This document shows, one piece after another, positions 35,200 through 43,369 of a DNA stretch of 64,000 bases; the first letter of the stretch is position 1; each line of letters opens with the position of its first letter. The stretch is from JADFJB01 sp964464595 (GTDB taxonomy: Bacteria; Zhuqueibacterota; JdFR-76; DREG01): positions 1-64,000 of the forward strand of contig CAYXGW010000009.1 in assembly GCA_964464595.1 (NCBI GenBank), read 5' to 3'. A model generated the notes under the pieces. The model saw only the letters and a program-made list of their open reading frames with translations, searched no databases and was not told the DNA's origin. Made by a program: the position numbers and the translations under genes.

Positions 35200-36338
35200 T
35201 ACATAATTACCAATTCTGCATGTAATGCACCTGCAATTTTCAAAGCCTGAAAAATTGCAATAAGGTCACGTGGAGTAACGCCAAGTTCATTCAGAGCAGT
35301 GGCAATATCCTGTATACGGACACTGTCATTAACCATCAATAATCTTGAATTCTCTGTCGTTACTTGAGTGCTGGTTTGTTGAAAGGCTACTGTTTGGCCT
35401 TGCGAAAACGGCGCAGGTTGTGATATTATAGGTGATGCACTAATCTCGATGGTCAAATTCCCATGTGCGATTGCAACTTCCGAAATACTGACATTCGTAC
35501 CAACCACAATCGTTCCTGTCCGCTCGTTAACAACAACCCTTGCCAGTTGATCAGGCACTATATCTAATGCTTCCATTTGAGAAATGAACTGCATCCGACC
35601 GGCAGGATTTTGATAAGCAGGAGGGATTGCAACTGCTAATTGTCCCGCATGAACGGGTATAGCGATACCAGGACCAAAATTCTGGTTTATTTTATCTGCG
35701 ATCCGAATGACGGTTGTAAAGTCAGGCTGGTGCAGGTTAACTTTAAGTGTATCATTTGGAATGGTAAACGGTTTGGTTCTTTCAACTGTACCGCCAAATG
35801 GAACCCGGCCAACATGAGTATAATTTTTTCGAACCTGCTCCCCCCCAGTGGTTTTGATATCAAATCCTCCAACCGATATGGCACCTTGTGCTTTCACATA
35901 AACGTCCCCTTCATCATCAACTAATGGAGTTATTAGCAAGGTACCACCTTGTAAACTTGAAGCATCTCCCATGGATGAAACGACCACATCAATTTGTGAC
36001 CCGCTTTGCACAAATGGATTCAACTCTGCAGTCACCATTACTGCAGCCACATTCTTGATACGGAGCCGTTGCGAAGGTAAAGTTATTCCGAAACGTTTAA
36101 GCATATTGCGTAGAGACTGGTTGGCCATTAGAGATTGCCGGCTATCACCAGTCCCATTTAGTCCTACTAAAAGTCCATAACCGACTAAATGGGTTGTTCT
36201 TACACCATCAATTTTTGCGATGTCTTTTATTCGAACCGCTTGCACAATATTATTCAACAAACCGGCTAAAATAAAAAACACAAGGACAATAGAACAAATT
36301 ATTTTTCGCATAGTTTTTTTCATTGAGTCACAAATCAA
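35199..36338 (-). CDS. flgI: FlgI, P-ring protein
   Basis: A 379-residue P-ring subunit. It has a Sec signal peptide (hydrophobic residues 12-30) followed by I-A-K-I-D-G-V-R-T-T-H-L-V-G-Y-G-L-V-G-L-N-G family motifs, V-V-N-E-R-T-G-T-I-V and the C-terminal L-N-E-L-G-V-T-P-R-D-L-I-A-I-F. FlgI is secreted to the periplasm and forms the bushing around the rod in the peptidoglycan layer, helped by FlgA. Its presence with flgH shows that this cell has an outer membrane. The frame opens with an ATG whose upstream bases are A-rich; M-K-K-T-M seven residues later is another possible start. Confidence 0.96.
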   Translation of the reverse strand: MICDSMKKTMRKIICSIVLVFFILAGLLNNIVQAVRIKDIAKIDGVRTTHLVGYGLLVGLNGTGDSRQSLMANQSLRNMLKRFGITLPSQRLRIKNVAAVMVTAELNPFVQSGSQIDVVVSSMGDASSLQGGTLLITPLVDDEGDVYVKAQGAISVGGFDIKTTGGEQVRKNYTHVGRVPFGGTVERTKPFTIPNDTLKVNLHQPDFTTVIRIADKINQNFGPGIAIPVHAGQLAVAIPPAYQNPAGRMQFISQMEALDIVPDQLARVVVNERTGTIVVGTNVSISEVAIAHGNLTIEISASPIISQPAPFSQGQTVAFQQTSTQVTTENSRLLMVNDSVRIQDIATALNELGVTPRDLIAIFQALKIAGALHAELVIM

Positions 36339-36353
36339 TAAATTAATAAACAG

Positions 36354-36929
36354 TTAAAAGATGAAATCGATCAGTTTTGAGATTAATCCTCTTTTCGTTG
36401 CCGAACTTGCAACACCCTTGCCTTTGTAACGAATTTCCGCATCTGCAATATGGTGTGACATAACAACATTGTCACTCGAAACGTCTTCCGGCCGTACCCA
36501 TCCGGTCAAAATGGTAGTTTGCCGGTCGCCGTTTAATTCAACTTCTCTGGCACCCTTGATCTTTAATGCGCCATTGCGTGCAACCTCTACAATCCTGGCA
36601 CTTAGCTTTCCACGTAATTGTCCATTTTGACTAATACTGCCTTTACCTTTATATTCATTGCCATGTCTGGAACTAAAACCCAATGATGACAAAAAATCCA
36701 GAGATCCGGTCCCACCTGCGCTGATACCAAAATTATTTTCACTTTTTGTACTGTTTGACATACTATTGCTGCCGCTTGATATTTCCATAATGTGAATCGT
36801 TATGATATCGCCGATATCATGGGCCTTGAAGTCACTAAAAAGAGAATTAGGCCGACCTGAACTTTGCGCATGAGCCACATTAATTCCACAAATCAACAAC
36901 ATCAATATGCCTAATAAATATTTTCGCAT
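36354..36929 (-). CDS. flgH: FlgH, L-ring protein (no obvious lipobox)
   Basis: A 191-residue L-ring protein. It has the N-S-L-F-S-D opening, D-I-G-D-I-I-T-I-H-I near residue 40, and the V-R-P-E-D-V and I-A-D-A-E-I-R-Y-K-G-K-G motifs near the C-terminus. The N-terminus is a signal peptide ending A-H-A-Q, a signal peptidase I site. The only Cys of that region lies in L-I-C-G, and a lipobox would need Gly, Ala or Ser before the Cys. Most FlgH proteins are lipoproteins anchored in the outer membrane, so this one may be anchored otherwise. It is 18 bp downstream of flgA. Confidence 0.94.
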   Translation of the reverse strand: MRKYLLGILMLLICGINVAHAQSSGRPNSLFSDFKAHDIGDIITIHIMEISSGSNSMSNSTKSENNFGISAGGTGSLDFLSSLGFSSRHGNEYKGKGSISQNGQLRGKLSARIVEVARNGALKIKGAREVELNGDRQTTILTGWVRPEDVSSDNVVMSHHIADAEIRYKGKGVASSATKRGLISKLIDFIF

Positions 36930-36947
36930 AACGTCTGTTTTCTCCGA

Positions 36948-37706
36948 TTAAAGTTCTATAAAAACAGTTTTTTTATTCTGAATAGTAGCTACCAATTTTT
37001 TGTGTGTAGATAAATTCTCAACTTTGATGATATCTCCTATACGGCCACCCTGCAAAGCTTTCCCCTTTGCAGAAACTTCAAGATTCTTTAACTTTACTAC
37101 AATTTTAAGAATATCTCCCCTTGCTACCAAAAAAGGCAATTCAACCATATCGGAAAAAATCGGTTTACCTTTTTGAACAATTCTTTTTGTTTGCAGATTT
37201 AAGACATCTTCTAAACTACTAAAAAACAATCTCTTAATAGTGGTGGACTCGATTCGTTGAATTGAAACCTGGTCCTCTGATATTCTGGTTGATTTATTCA
37301 ACTGTAAATTTGCAACTACCATATTATCAAAAGTCCTAAGACGCACTGAAGTTACAAACTTCTTTATCAAGGATTTATTTGAAAAAACCGCCACTTCTAT
37401 AGAGTTTGCTCCCCTTTTCACCTTGCCATATCTTTTCAATATTCTCATATTCCAGTTGAAAGGATCAATTTTAATGGAAGCCGGTAATTCATTAAACTGC
37501 AGTATAACCTCATCATGAAACTCATGGAAATTATTCAATAAATTGAGTTTTATTTTATCCTTAATTATTTTAGTGGAAAGGTCAACAGTCACATCTTTAC
37601 TTTTATCTCCGTTACTATAGGATAATAATTGGGATTGCCCAATAAGGGAGTTAAATAATACAAAGTTCATCAAAATTATAATGGATGTTGTGTGTATTCG
37701 CCTCAT
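36948..37706 (-). CDS. flgA: FlgA, P-ring assembly chaperone
   Basis: A 252-residue periplasmic protein with a signal peptide (hydrophobic residues 8-23, likely cleaved after G-Q-S). It has an N-terminal variable domain and a C-terminal SAF-like FlgA domain (about 120-250) with V-A-R-G-D-I-L-K-I-V and the G-x-I-G-D-I-I-K-V-E-N motif. FlgA helps FlgI form the P ring. It sits in the standard place between flgG and flgH. Overall identity is moderate and the domain pattern is clear. Confidence 0.88.
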   Translation of the reverse strand: MRRIHTTSIIILMNFVLFNSLIGQSQLLSYSNGDKSKDVTVDLSTKIIKDKIKLNLLNNFHEFHDEVILQFNELPASIKIDPFNWNMRILKRYGKVKRGANSIEVAVFSNKSLIKKFVTSVRLRTFDNMVVANLQLNKSTRISEDQVSIQRIESTTIKRLFFSSLEDVLNLQTKRIVQKGKPIFSDMVELPFLVARGDILKIVVKLKNLEVSAKGKALQGGRIGDIIKVENLSTHKKLVATIQNKKTVFIEL

Positions 37707-37719
37707 AGTTTACCTCATA

Positions 37720-38514
37720 TTATCTTTGCAATCCATTCGCGGTAGAGAGCATTTCATCTGCGGTTTTAATTGCTTTCGAGTTAATTTCGTATGCCCTCTG
37801 AGCGATGATGAGGTTAATCATTTCTTCCACTACATTTACATTGGAAACTTCTAAAAAGCCCTGGAGAATTCGGCCAAAGCCCTCATCTTCAGGTGTCCCG
37901 AATTGAGCTTCTCCCGAAGCAACGGTCGGAATTAATAAATTTCTCCCAACACTTTCCAAACCTGCGGGATTAATAAATCTTGCTAACTCTAATTGCCCGA
38001 TAGATTCCGGGTCAGTTTGTCCGGAAAGAGTTACACTAACTACACCTCCCGGCCCAACAAAAAATGATTCCGTACATTGGGGGAGTGATATGCTTGGATC
38101 TAAAATGAGACCATCAGCTGTTACAAATTGCCCGTCTGCAGACAGTTTGAAAGCCCCGTCACGAGTATATGCTAAAGTGCCATCAGCTTGTTGAATTTGG
38201 AAAAATCCGTCACCGTCAATTGCAAAATCCAAAGGATTCTCTGTAGTTTGAATATCTCCTTGAGAGAATTGCTTAACAATTGACATTGGCCTGGTACCAT
38301 GACCAATTTGGATTGCCGTATTTGTGGCATTGGTTTGATTACTTTCAGCCCCGACGCTTTGAATACTGCTGTATAATAAATCTTGAAATTCTATTTTACT
38401 TCTCTTAAATCCGGTTGTATTCACATTGGATAAATTATTTGAGATCACATCGACATAAAGTTCTTGCGCATACATACCGGTTGCTGCCGAACGAAGTGCC
38501 CTTATCATAAACAA
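37720..38514 (-). CDS. flgG: FlgG, distal rod protein
   Basis: A 264-residue rod protein. The N-terminal A-L-x-S-A-A-T-G-M-Y-A-Q-E and N-N-L-S-N-V-N-T-T-G-F-K motif is that of the flagellar axial family. The central D-F-A-I-D-G-D-G-F-F segment and the C-terminal E-E-M-I-N-L-I-I-A-Q-R-A-Y-E-I-N tail are typical of FlgG. It forms the distal rod through the P and L rings. Length is normal (about 260). It follows flgF by 15 bp. It has no cleaved signal, as expected for an exported axial protein. Confidence 0.96.
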   Translation of the reverse strand: MFMIRALRSAATGMYAQELYVDVISNNLSNVNTTGFKRSKIEFQDLLYSSIQSVGAESNQTNATNTAIQIGHGTRPMSIVKQFSQGDIQTTENPLDFAIDGDGFFQIQQADGTLAYTRDGAFKLSADGQFVTADGLILDPSISLPQCTESFFVGPGGVVSVTLSGQTDPESIGQLELARFINPAGLESVGRNLLIPTVASGEAQFGTPEDEGFGRILQGFLEVSNVNVVEEMINLIIAQRAYEINSKAIKTADEMLSTANGLQR

Positions 38515-38528
38515 ACTCCTTTTTTCAT

Positions 38529-39257
38529 TTAAAATCTCCCTACTTGATTGACCGCTTTTTCCAGGGTGCTATTTTGAGCTTGAATAGCTTTCTGGCCAGC
38601 TTGAAATGCCTTTGCAATTGTAATCAATTTCACCATTTCGGCGATCGGATTTACATTTGATTCTTCCAAATAACCTTGACGAAAAATCGTATTCCCCACA
38701 TCAGCAATTTCAGAATTATCAGTCTCCTGAAACAACGATTCTCCCAATTTTTGCAGTGAATAAGGCTTTTGGAATTCTACAATTTTCAACTCATCTACAA
38801 GGGCATTATTCTGGTAAATCTCACCATTTTGTCTAATTTCAACCTGACCGGGAAATAATTGAATGGGTCCTGCTGTCCCCATTACCATATGCCCATTGCC
38901 TGTCATCAACTGTCCATCTTCATCCAACAGAAAATGCCCATTCCTGGTATAGGCCTCACCATCTTCGGTTAAAATTGTAAAAAATCCCATTCCGTCAAGT
39001 GCAACATCGAGTGAATTGCCTGTAGCCTTCAACTCTCCCTGGACAAAGTTTGTCTGAACATTTTGTGCTTCAGCTAAACTGCTTTGGCTGCCATCTAAAT
39101 TTAGCTGAACCATACTTCCATCAAGCAGTTTTTTAAAATGAACAGTATCTTTTTTGAATCCGGTTGTATTCAGGTTCGCAAGGTTGTTCGCAGAAATTTC
39201 TTCTTGCAACAATCTTGAATGCATTCCAACTGCGCTTGTATATATTCCTTTGATCAT
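38529..39257 (-). CDS. flgF: FlgF-like proximal rod protein
   Basis: A 242-residue axial protein, shorter than its neighbour FlgG. It shares the rod motif N-N-L-A-N-L-N-T-T-G-F-K-K-D, the D-V-A-L-D-G-M-G-F-F segment, and a C-terminal M-V-K-L-I-T-I-A-K-A-F-Q-A-G tail. It is placed as FlgF because it precedes flgG, although FlgF and FlgG are hard to tell apart by sequence. It is the first gene of an operon with a strong sigma-54 promoter 40-55 bp upstream. Confidence 0.9.
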   Translation of the reverse strand: MIKGIYTSAVGMHSRLLQEEISANNLANLNTTGFKKDTVHFKKLLDGSMVQLNLDGSQSSLAEAQNVQTNFVQGELKATGNSLDVALDGMGFFTILTEDGEAYTRNGHFLLDEDGQLMTGNGHMVMGTAGPIQLFPGQVEIRQNGEIYQNNALVDELKIVEFQKPYSLQKLGESLFQETDNSEIADVGNTIFRQGYLEESNVNPIAEMVKLITIAKAFQAGQKAIQAQNSTLEKAVNQVGRF

Positions 39258-39296
39258 AGATTTCTTTCCATTAATGATTCAATTCATAAATCTTTT

Positions 39297-39312
39297 GGCA
39301 ATCAACGTGCCA
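39297..39312 (-). promoter_or_regulatory. Sigma-54 promoter of the flgF operon
   Basis: The minus strand reads TGGCACGTTGATTGCC. This matches the sigma-54 consensus TGGCAYR-N4-TTGCW with GG and GC exactly 12 bases apart; only the last base departs (C for A/T). The predicted start of transcription is about 30 bp upstream of the flgF ATG. Confidence 0.82.
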
Positions 39313-39644
39313 TCTTTTCAATCATTGTCCCTAAGAACTTAGTGATTTCATAACTTATTGTTATTTTATGAGTTATACCGGATGTTGCATGAACATGATC
39401 CGATAGTGGTCAGAATTTCTTGTTAACCATACCGGCAACTTCTTCCATACTATTGTAGTTTGGCGGGATAGTTTTTCCGCATAATTTTAAGGGAAACTAT
39501 TATTTTCCGGTAAGTTTTACGAGGGGGATTAAAGACAAAAAAGTCTGTTTTTAATTATTCAGAACTGCTCTATTGGGAATAACGATTGAAATATTAAAAT
39601 TGAAGTATTAAAGAAGAATATTCGACCGATTGTCAAATTTCAGT
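39313..39644. other. Upstream regulatory spacer of the flgF promoter
   Basis: No gene is seen. Two elements resemble the dyads found upstream of fliM (GGYAA-N3-TTACC): GGTAA-GTT-TTACG at 39509-39521 (9 of 10 arm bases) and GGCAA-CTT-CTTCC at 39434-39446 (8 of 10). They lie roughly 120-200 bp upstream of the promoter, an enhancer-like distance. An imperfect inverted repeat around 39468-39500 is also present. Nothing else was recognised. Confidence 0.4.
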
Positions 39645-40103
39645 TCAGGAAATCTCTGGGCCTTTTAACCAATCGTAACCAATGTCAGGATCATCATAAA
39701 GTATACGACCCTCTTCTTCCGGGTTGTAAGTTGTTGATGTAATATAAAACAGGGTTGCCGGGCCACTAATACATTTACATCCATGCGCAACGCCATGTGG
39801 AATTCTCAGCACTTGGGCTGGTTGATTATCACCCATAAACAACTCTACCAGTTCATTGTGAGTTGAGGAATTTTTTCGTTTGTCGTATAAAACTACTTTG
39901 AGAACTCCCGAATGAACGTACCACCAGTCCACCTGGTTTGGATGAATATGCCAGGCTTTGATTACACCATCGTACATTTGGGAAACGCTCCATTGCCCAA
40001 AACCTTCTTCAAAAAAGCCATCGGTAACGCGAATGATTTCTCGAAAAAAACCTCTGTCATCGCAATGTGTAACTAATTTTTTTACTTGGATTCCATCAAT
40101 CAA
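39645..40103 (-). CDS. RmlC-like cupin (dTDP-sugar 3,5-epimerase family)
   Basis: A 152-residue cupin related to dTDP-4-dehydrorhamnose 3,5-epimerase. It has D-D-R-G-F-F-R-E near residue 15, K-A-W-H-I-H near 49, and G-V-A-H-G-C-K-C near 103. The catalytic His is kept. It probably isomerises a sugar nucleotide or binds one. It lies alone between the flgF operon and the signalling genes, away from the island's other sugar genes. There are more than 200 bp of gene-free DNA upstream and no recognised promoter. Confidence 0.82.
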   Translation of the reverse strand: MIDGIQVKKLVTHCDDRGFFREIIRVTDGFFEEGFGQWSVSQMYDGVIKAWHIHPNQVDWWYVHSGVLKVVLYDKRKNSSTHNELVELFMGDNQPAQVLRIPHGVAHGCKCISGPATLFYITSTTYNPEEEGRILYDDPDIGYDWLKGPEIS

Positions 40104-40325
40104 GGCTATTTTCCTCTAAAAGTTATCGTTTATTTTAATGAAATCAAAATACAGAATCAGTTTTTATTATCCAAATATTCGTACTAAAACTAAAAGATTT
40201 GTTTATTTTCAAACCATAAAATTAGTAATTCAATATTCAATATCAAGCTTAATTTATTTACTAAAAAAACTTGTTTCCTTTTTAGCTTCAAAAACCTTAA
40301 GGTGAGATTATTTAGCAATTAAACA

Positions 40326-41390
40326 TTAATTCGAATCACTCAAATCTACCATTTTTGTATCCCCCAGGTAGGAGGTTTGAACGGGTTGTCTTATATCCCT
40401 TAGTTTTTGGGTGATTTTTTTAATCCTAACTGCATTTCGAAATATTACTTCTAATTTCTTTTGAACGGAACCTTCCAGTATTTTATCTTCCAAAAGCAGC
40501 TGTACATTACCAATAATTGGAGCCAATGGATTATTTATTTCATGATTAATAGCTATGGCAGTCTCAGAAAATATTGCCAATTTTTCTTTTTCCACAAGCT
40601 CTTCTTCAAGCCTTTTAATTTCTGAAATATCAGAACCTATAAAAATAATGCCTATCGTTTCATCATGTTGATTGTAAAGTTTTGCCAATGAGAAACTAAA
40701 TGGCACTAAATTATTGTTTTGATTTATTAAATTAAGTGAAACATTGCTCAATTTATCTTTGTCATCCAATTCGTTAATCAGTTCCGAAAACGACGGTGAA
40801 TCCTTACTAATGATTGAATCAAATGTTTGACCAACCAGGTTGTTTATTTGATATTGTAATACTTCTACGTGTCCGCCATTGTAAAAATTAATTTTGCCAT
40901 CCTTATCAACGATGAAAAGTGCATCAGGGATGGTATTTACAAGATTGGTTAAAAAGTCCTTTGCCTTGCTGACCACATTAAAGAGCTGCTGTTCTTTGAC
41001 TTGAATCTCATGAGTTGTAAGAATATTCTGAATAACATTCAACAGCTCTTTTGGACCAAACGGCTTCGATAAAAAGGCAGCCATTCCTCTTTCCAAAAGA
41101 TTTCTAACTTTTTCTTTTTTCATCTCTTTGGCCGTCAGCATTATAAACGGAATTTCACCGACAGATCGATACTTTGGATCGGTCATAACTTCATCGAAAA
41201 CTTGCTCACCACTTTTACGCGGCATCATATTGTCAAGAATTACTAAATCCGGCTTTTTACTCAGCAATTTCTCTAACCCTTCTACTCCGGTCATTGCAGA
41301 AATCACATCGAATCCTGCCCTGGTTAAAATATGGCGAGCAATCAGTTGAAGGTTTTCATCATCTTCTATTACGAGTATCCGTTTTGACAT
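40326..41390 (-). CDS. REC-PAS-HisKA dimerisation protein lacking an ATPase domain
   Basis: A 354-residue protein with a receiver at 1-120 (phospho-Asp53, conserved Lys near 109), a linker, a PAS domain at about 145-260, and a dimerisation/phosphoacceptor helix pair with His283 in I-N-H-E-I-N-N-P. The frame then ends at 354 with no N-box, G1 or G2 motif, so the ATPase part of a kinase is absent. The gene end shows no frameshift tail. It may serve as a phosphotransfer scaffold phosphorylated by another kinase. It overlaps the GAF gene upstream by 22 bp. Confidence 0.85.
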   Translation of the reverse strand: MSKRILVIEDDENLQLIARHILTRAGFDVISAMTGVEGLEKLLSKKPDLVILDNMMPRKSGEQVFDEVMTDPKYRSVGEIPFIMLTAKEMKKEKVRNLLERGMAAFLSKPFGPKELLNVIQNILTTHEIQVKEQQLFNVVSKAKDFLTNLVNTIPDALFIVDKDGKINFYNGGHVEVLQYQINNLVGQTFDSIISKDSPSFSELINELDDKDKLSNVSLNLINQNNNLVPFSFSLAKLYNQHDETIGIIFIGSDISEIKRLEEELVEKEKLAIFSETAIAINHEINNPLAPIIGNVQLLLEDKILEGSVQKKLEVIFRNAVRIKKITQKLRDIRQPVQTSYLGDTKMVDLSDSN

Positions 41391-41860
41391 AAGGCGTCTA
41401 TATTTTGGACGTTAAGGATTTGATTCAGCTTTTTTAGGGTTTCCTTCTTGTAAGCATTGGTTTTTGCATGACCCAAATTAATCACTCCCACTGTGATTCC
41501 ATCTCTTATAACAGGGCAACACATAAAAGATTTAATCGGATTACTCTCGAATCTTTGGCTTTTATGTACAGAGCCCAAGACAACTGGCCGTTGGTGCTCT
41601 GCTACCCAAGCTGATAAGCCACTCCCACTTCGGAAAGTTACAGTTTCAATTAAATTAAATCCCCTTTCATCAAGCTCCACTTCTTGCAAAACCCCGGAAA
41701 CAGGATCATTTCTGAAATAAGACACCCAGTTATACCCGATTTCATGCCTTAATTCATCAATTATTTCTCGAATACCCAGCTCGGTTTTCTTTTCAAAGAA
41801 ATCCAGCTCTGACTGCTCCATCTCTAAAACAGCTGTATCTTCATATTGATCAGTATACAT
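41369..41860 (-). CDS. GAF-domain protein
   Basis: A 163-residue protein made of one GAF domain (about residues 25-155), with W-V-S-Y-F-R-N and the core region V-L-G-S-V-H-K-S then P-V-I-R-D-G-I-T-V-G-V-I-N-L-G-H. No output domain is attached. GAF domains bind small ligands or report redox state. This one overlaps and probably works with the REC-PAS-HisKA protein downstream. The start is an ATG with GGGAG upstream. The ligand is unknown. No catalytic residues can be assigned. Confidence 0.82.
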   Translation of the reverse strand: MYTDQYEDTAVLEMEQSELDFFEKKTELGIREIIDELRHEIGYNWVSYFRNDPVSGVLQEVELDERGFNLIETVTFRSGSGLSAWVAEHQRPVVLGSVHKSQRFESNPIKSFMCCPVIRDGITVGVINLGHAKTNAYKKETLKKLNQILNVQNIDALCQNGYS

Positions 41861-42001
41861 TTTTCAGGACTCCCTTCTTTAATGAATGAATTTTAATTTT
41901 TCCCAACATGAATTAATTCCTTTTTTTATTATTGCACGAGTTAATCCAATTATAAGTAATAAAATGAATCCTAACACAGAAAATTCTGATTACACTCAAT
42001 T

Positions 42002-42280
42002 CTAACTAACCTGCGATTCTTCATTCTGATGATAATTCATGATAAATGAAAGAATTTTCGCAACAGGTAAATAAAGTATCTTTGGTATCATTTCTCCTAC
42101 TTTCAATGGATATAAAAATTGCATCAGATTATTGTCTTCTAAAATAGGAATATCATTTGCTTCAGCCAAATCGAGAATTTTATCTGCTACACAACCTGCT
42201 CCTTTACCAACAATTTGAGGAGCATGGTGCAGTTTAGGCTCATATTTAAGAACTATGGCTTTATTTCTTTTTTGTGTCAA
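42002..42280 (-). CDS. fhlB: FhlB, FlhB C-terminal-domain homolog
   Basis: A 92-residue protein equivalent to the cytoplasmic C-terminal domain of FlhB after its autocleavage site. It has A-I-V-L-K-Y-E-P at the start, then I-L-D-L-A-E-A-N-D-I-P-I-L-E-D and the I-P-x-x-L-Y-x-P-V-A-x-I-L-x-F pattern. Small FhlB proteins of this kind occur beside FliK-like genes in several phyla and are thought to help the switch from hook to filament export. It overlaps the response regulator gene by 4 bp. Confidence 0.85.
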   Translation of the reverse strand: MTQKRNKAIVLKYEPKLHHAPQIVGKGAGCVADKILDLAEANDIPILEDNNLMQFLYPLKVGEMIPKILYLPVAKILSFIMNYHQNEESQVS

Positions 42281-42642
42281 GCGACTGCCTTGGTTATTTG
42301 AGCCCGGATTTTATAGATATCCCAGGGCTTTGGTATAATTTCATGGAAAACACCGATTTTTCTGGAATAATTCTCTTGCTTTTCATCCAAGTATCCCGTC
42401 GTAAGGATTCGATACGTATCTGGATAATTGTCTTTAAAATGGGTCAACACTTCTAAACCTGATATATCATTTAGAATTAGATCACATACGATTAAATTGA
42501 TTTTATACTTCTTTGAATAATCCAAAGCGGTTTTTCCTGATTCAGCACAGATAACTTTGATAGGGCTATCCTTAAATACATCCTCTACTATTTCTAGAAT
42601 CTCAAGTTCATCATCTACAAATAACACTATTTGCTTAGACAT
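42277..42642 (-). CDS. Single-domain response regulator
   Basis: A receiver domain of about 121 residues (I-V-L-F-V-D-D-E-L-E at the start, phospho-Asp in I-V-C-D-L-I-L-N, conserved Lys in I-P-K-P-W-D). No DNA-binding or enzymatic domain follows. The frame opens at TTG 42654, but the ATG at 42642 is more likely. It is coupled to fhlB. Response regulators ending in the K-P-W-D motif are often linked to HD-GYP or HDOD proteins, and an HDOD gene lies in the same operon. The partner is unknown. Confidence 0.85.
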   Translation of the reverse strand: MSKQIVLFVDDELEILEIVEDVFKDSPIKVICAESGKTALDYSKKYKINLIVCDLILNDISGLEVLTHFKDNYPDTYRILTTGYLDEKQENYSRKIGVFHEIIPKPWDIYKIRAQITKAVA

Positions 42643-42667
42643 TCTTAATCTCAATTTTCATTAAAAG

Positions 42668-43351
42668 CTATACTCGAATATCCAAATTTGCTAAACCAGT
42701 CCATTGTTTTCTAAACGAACCAATTTCTCTTTGCATATCAAGAATTTTCAATTCTACCGATTGAATATTTTCATCGATTAAAAATTCTTCAAGTTCGGAT
42801 ACTCTTTGTGATAAAAAATCCCGCAACTTTGGTTGTTCAACCCAAATTTTTCCAGCCAGTTTCTCATTTGCATATTTCAAATCAATTGCCAAATGGTTCA
42901 AAAGTGAACTGTTTATGATTAAGTAAATAGAGTCATGAGCTGGATTACCGCCATTTTGCCTGCTATTTTCTTTATCCGGGTAAATCTCCAAAGTTGATTT
43001 CTTACCAAAATATGATTCCGGCAAAGGCAGCTGCGTATAATTAATTTCTTCACTTGAAATAGTCACATTTTGGTGGATTTTGTTACCATTTACTTCAACT
43101 AATTTTAGCTCAATTTGAGATTTGTTTTTAAGTACTTTACCGACAATTATATCTCCAGCGAACAACGCAATTTTAGATTGGGCTACCAAATTTATTCCCT
43201 TTGTATTTAAAACAAAGAAATCGCTTTTAGACATTGCCTGGATGATTTTACCTTTGATTAATTCACCTTCTTGGAACTTCTGTGTAAAAACATCCGGCAA
43301 AATCGGCTTAACAAAAAAGCTTCGTAAGTTTTTTAAACTAATTCCATTCAT
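42668..43351 (-). CDS. FliK-like protein (Flg_hook C-terminal domain)
   Basis: A 227-residue protein. The N-terminal part (about 25-70) has a small beta domain around G-K-I-I-Q-A. The C-terminal part (about 145-215) matches the hook-length-control fold: L-L-N-H-L-A-I-D-L-K-Y, then K-L-A-G-K-I-W-V-E-Q and L-R-D-F-L. FliK ends hook export at the right length by contacting FlhB. This protein is too short to be a full ruler, so it may be an accessory FliK that pairs with the neighbouring FhlB. I am fairly confident of the fold and less of the role. Confidence 0.68.
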   Translation of the reverse strand: MNGISLKNLRSFFVKPILPDVFTQKFQEGELIKGKIIQAMSKSDFFVLNTKGINLVAQSKIALFAGDIIVGKVLKNKSQIELKLVEVNGNKIHQNVTISSEEINYTQLPLPESYFGKKSTLEIYPDKENSRQNGGNPAHDSIYLIINSSLLNHLAIDLKYANEKLAGKIWVEQPKLRDFLSQRVSELEEFLIDENIQSVELKILDMQREIGSFRKQWTGLANLDIRV

Positions 43352-43369
43352 GATATTTGATAATTAGCA

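Noticed and set aside
39533..39550. A terminator at AGAC-A6-GTCT followed by T's.
   Set aside because: The stem is only 4 bp with an A-only loop and sits on the side of the spacer away from any gene end in the matching direction.
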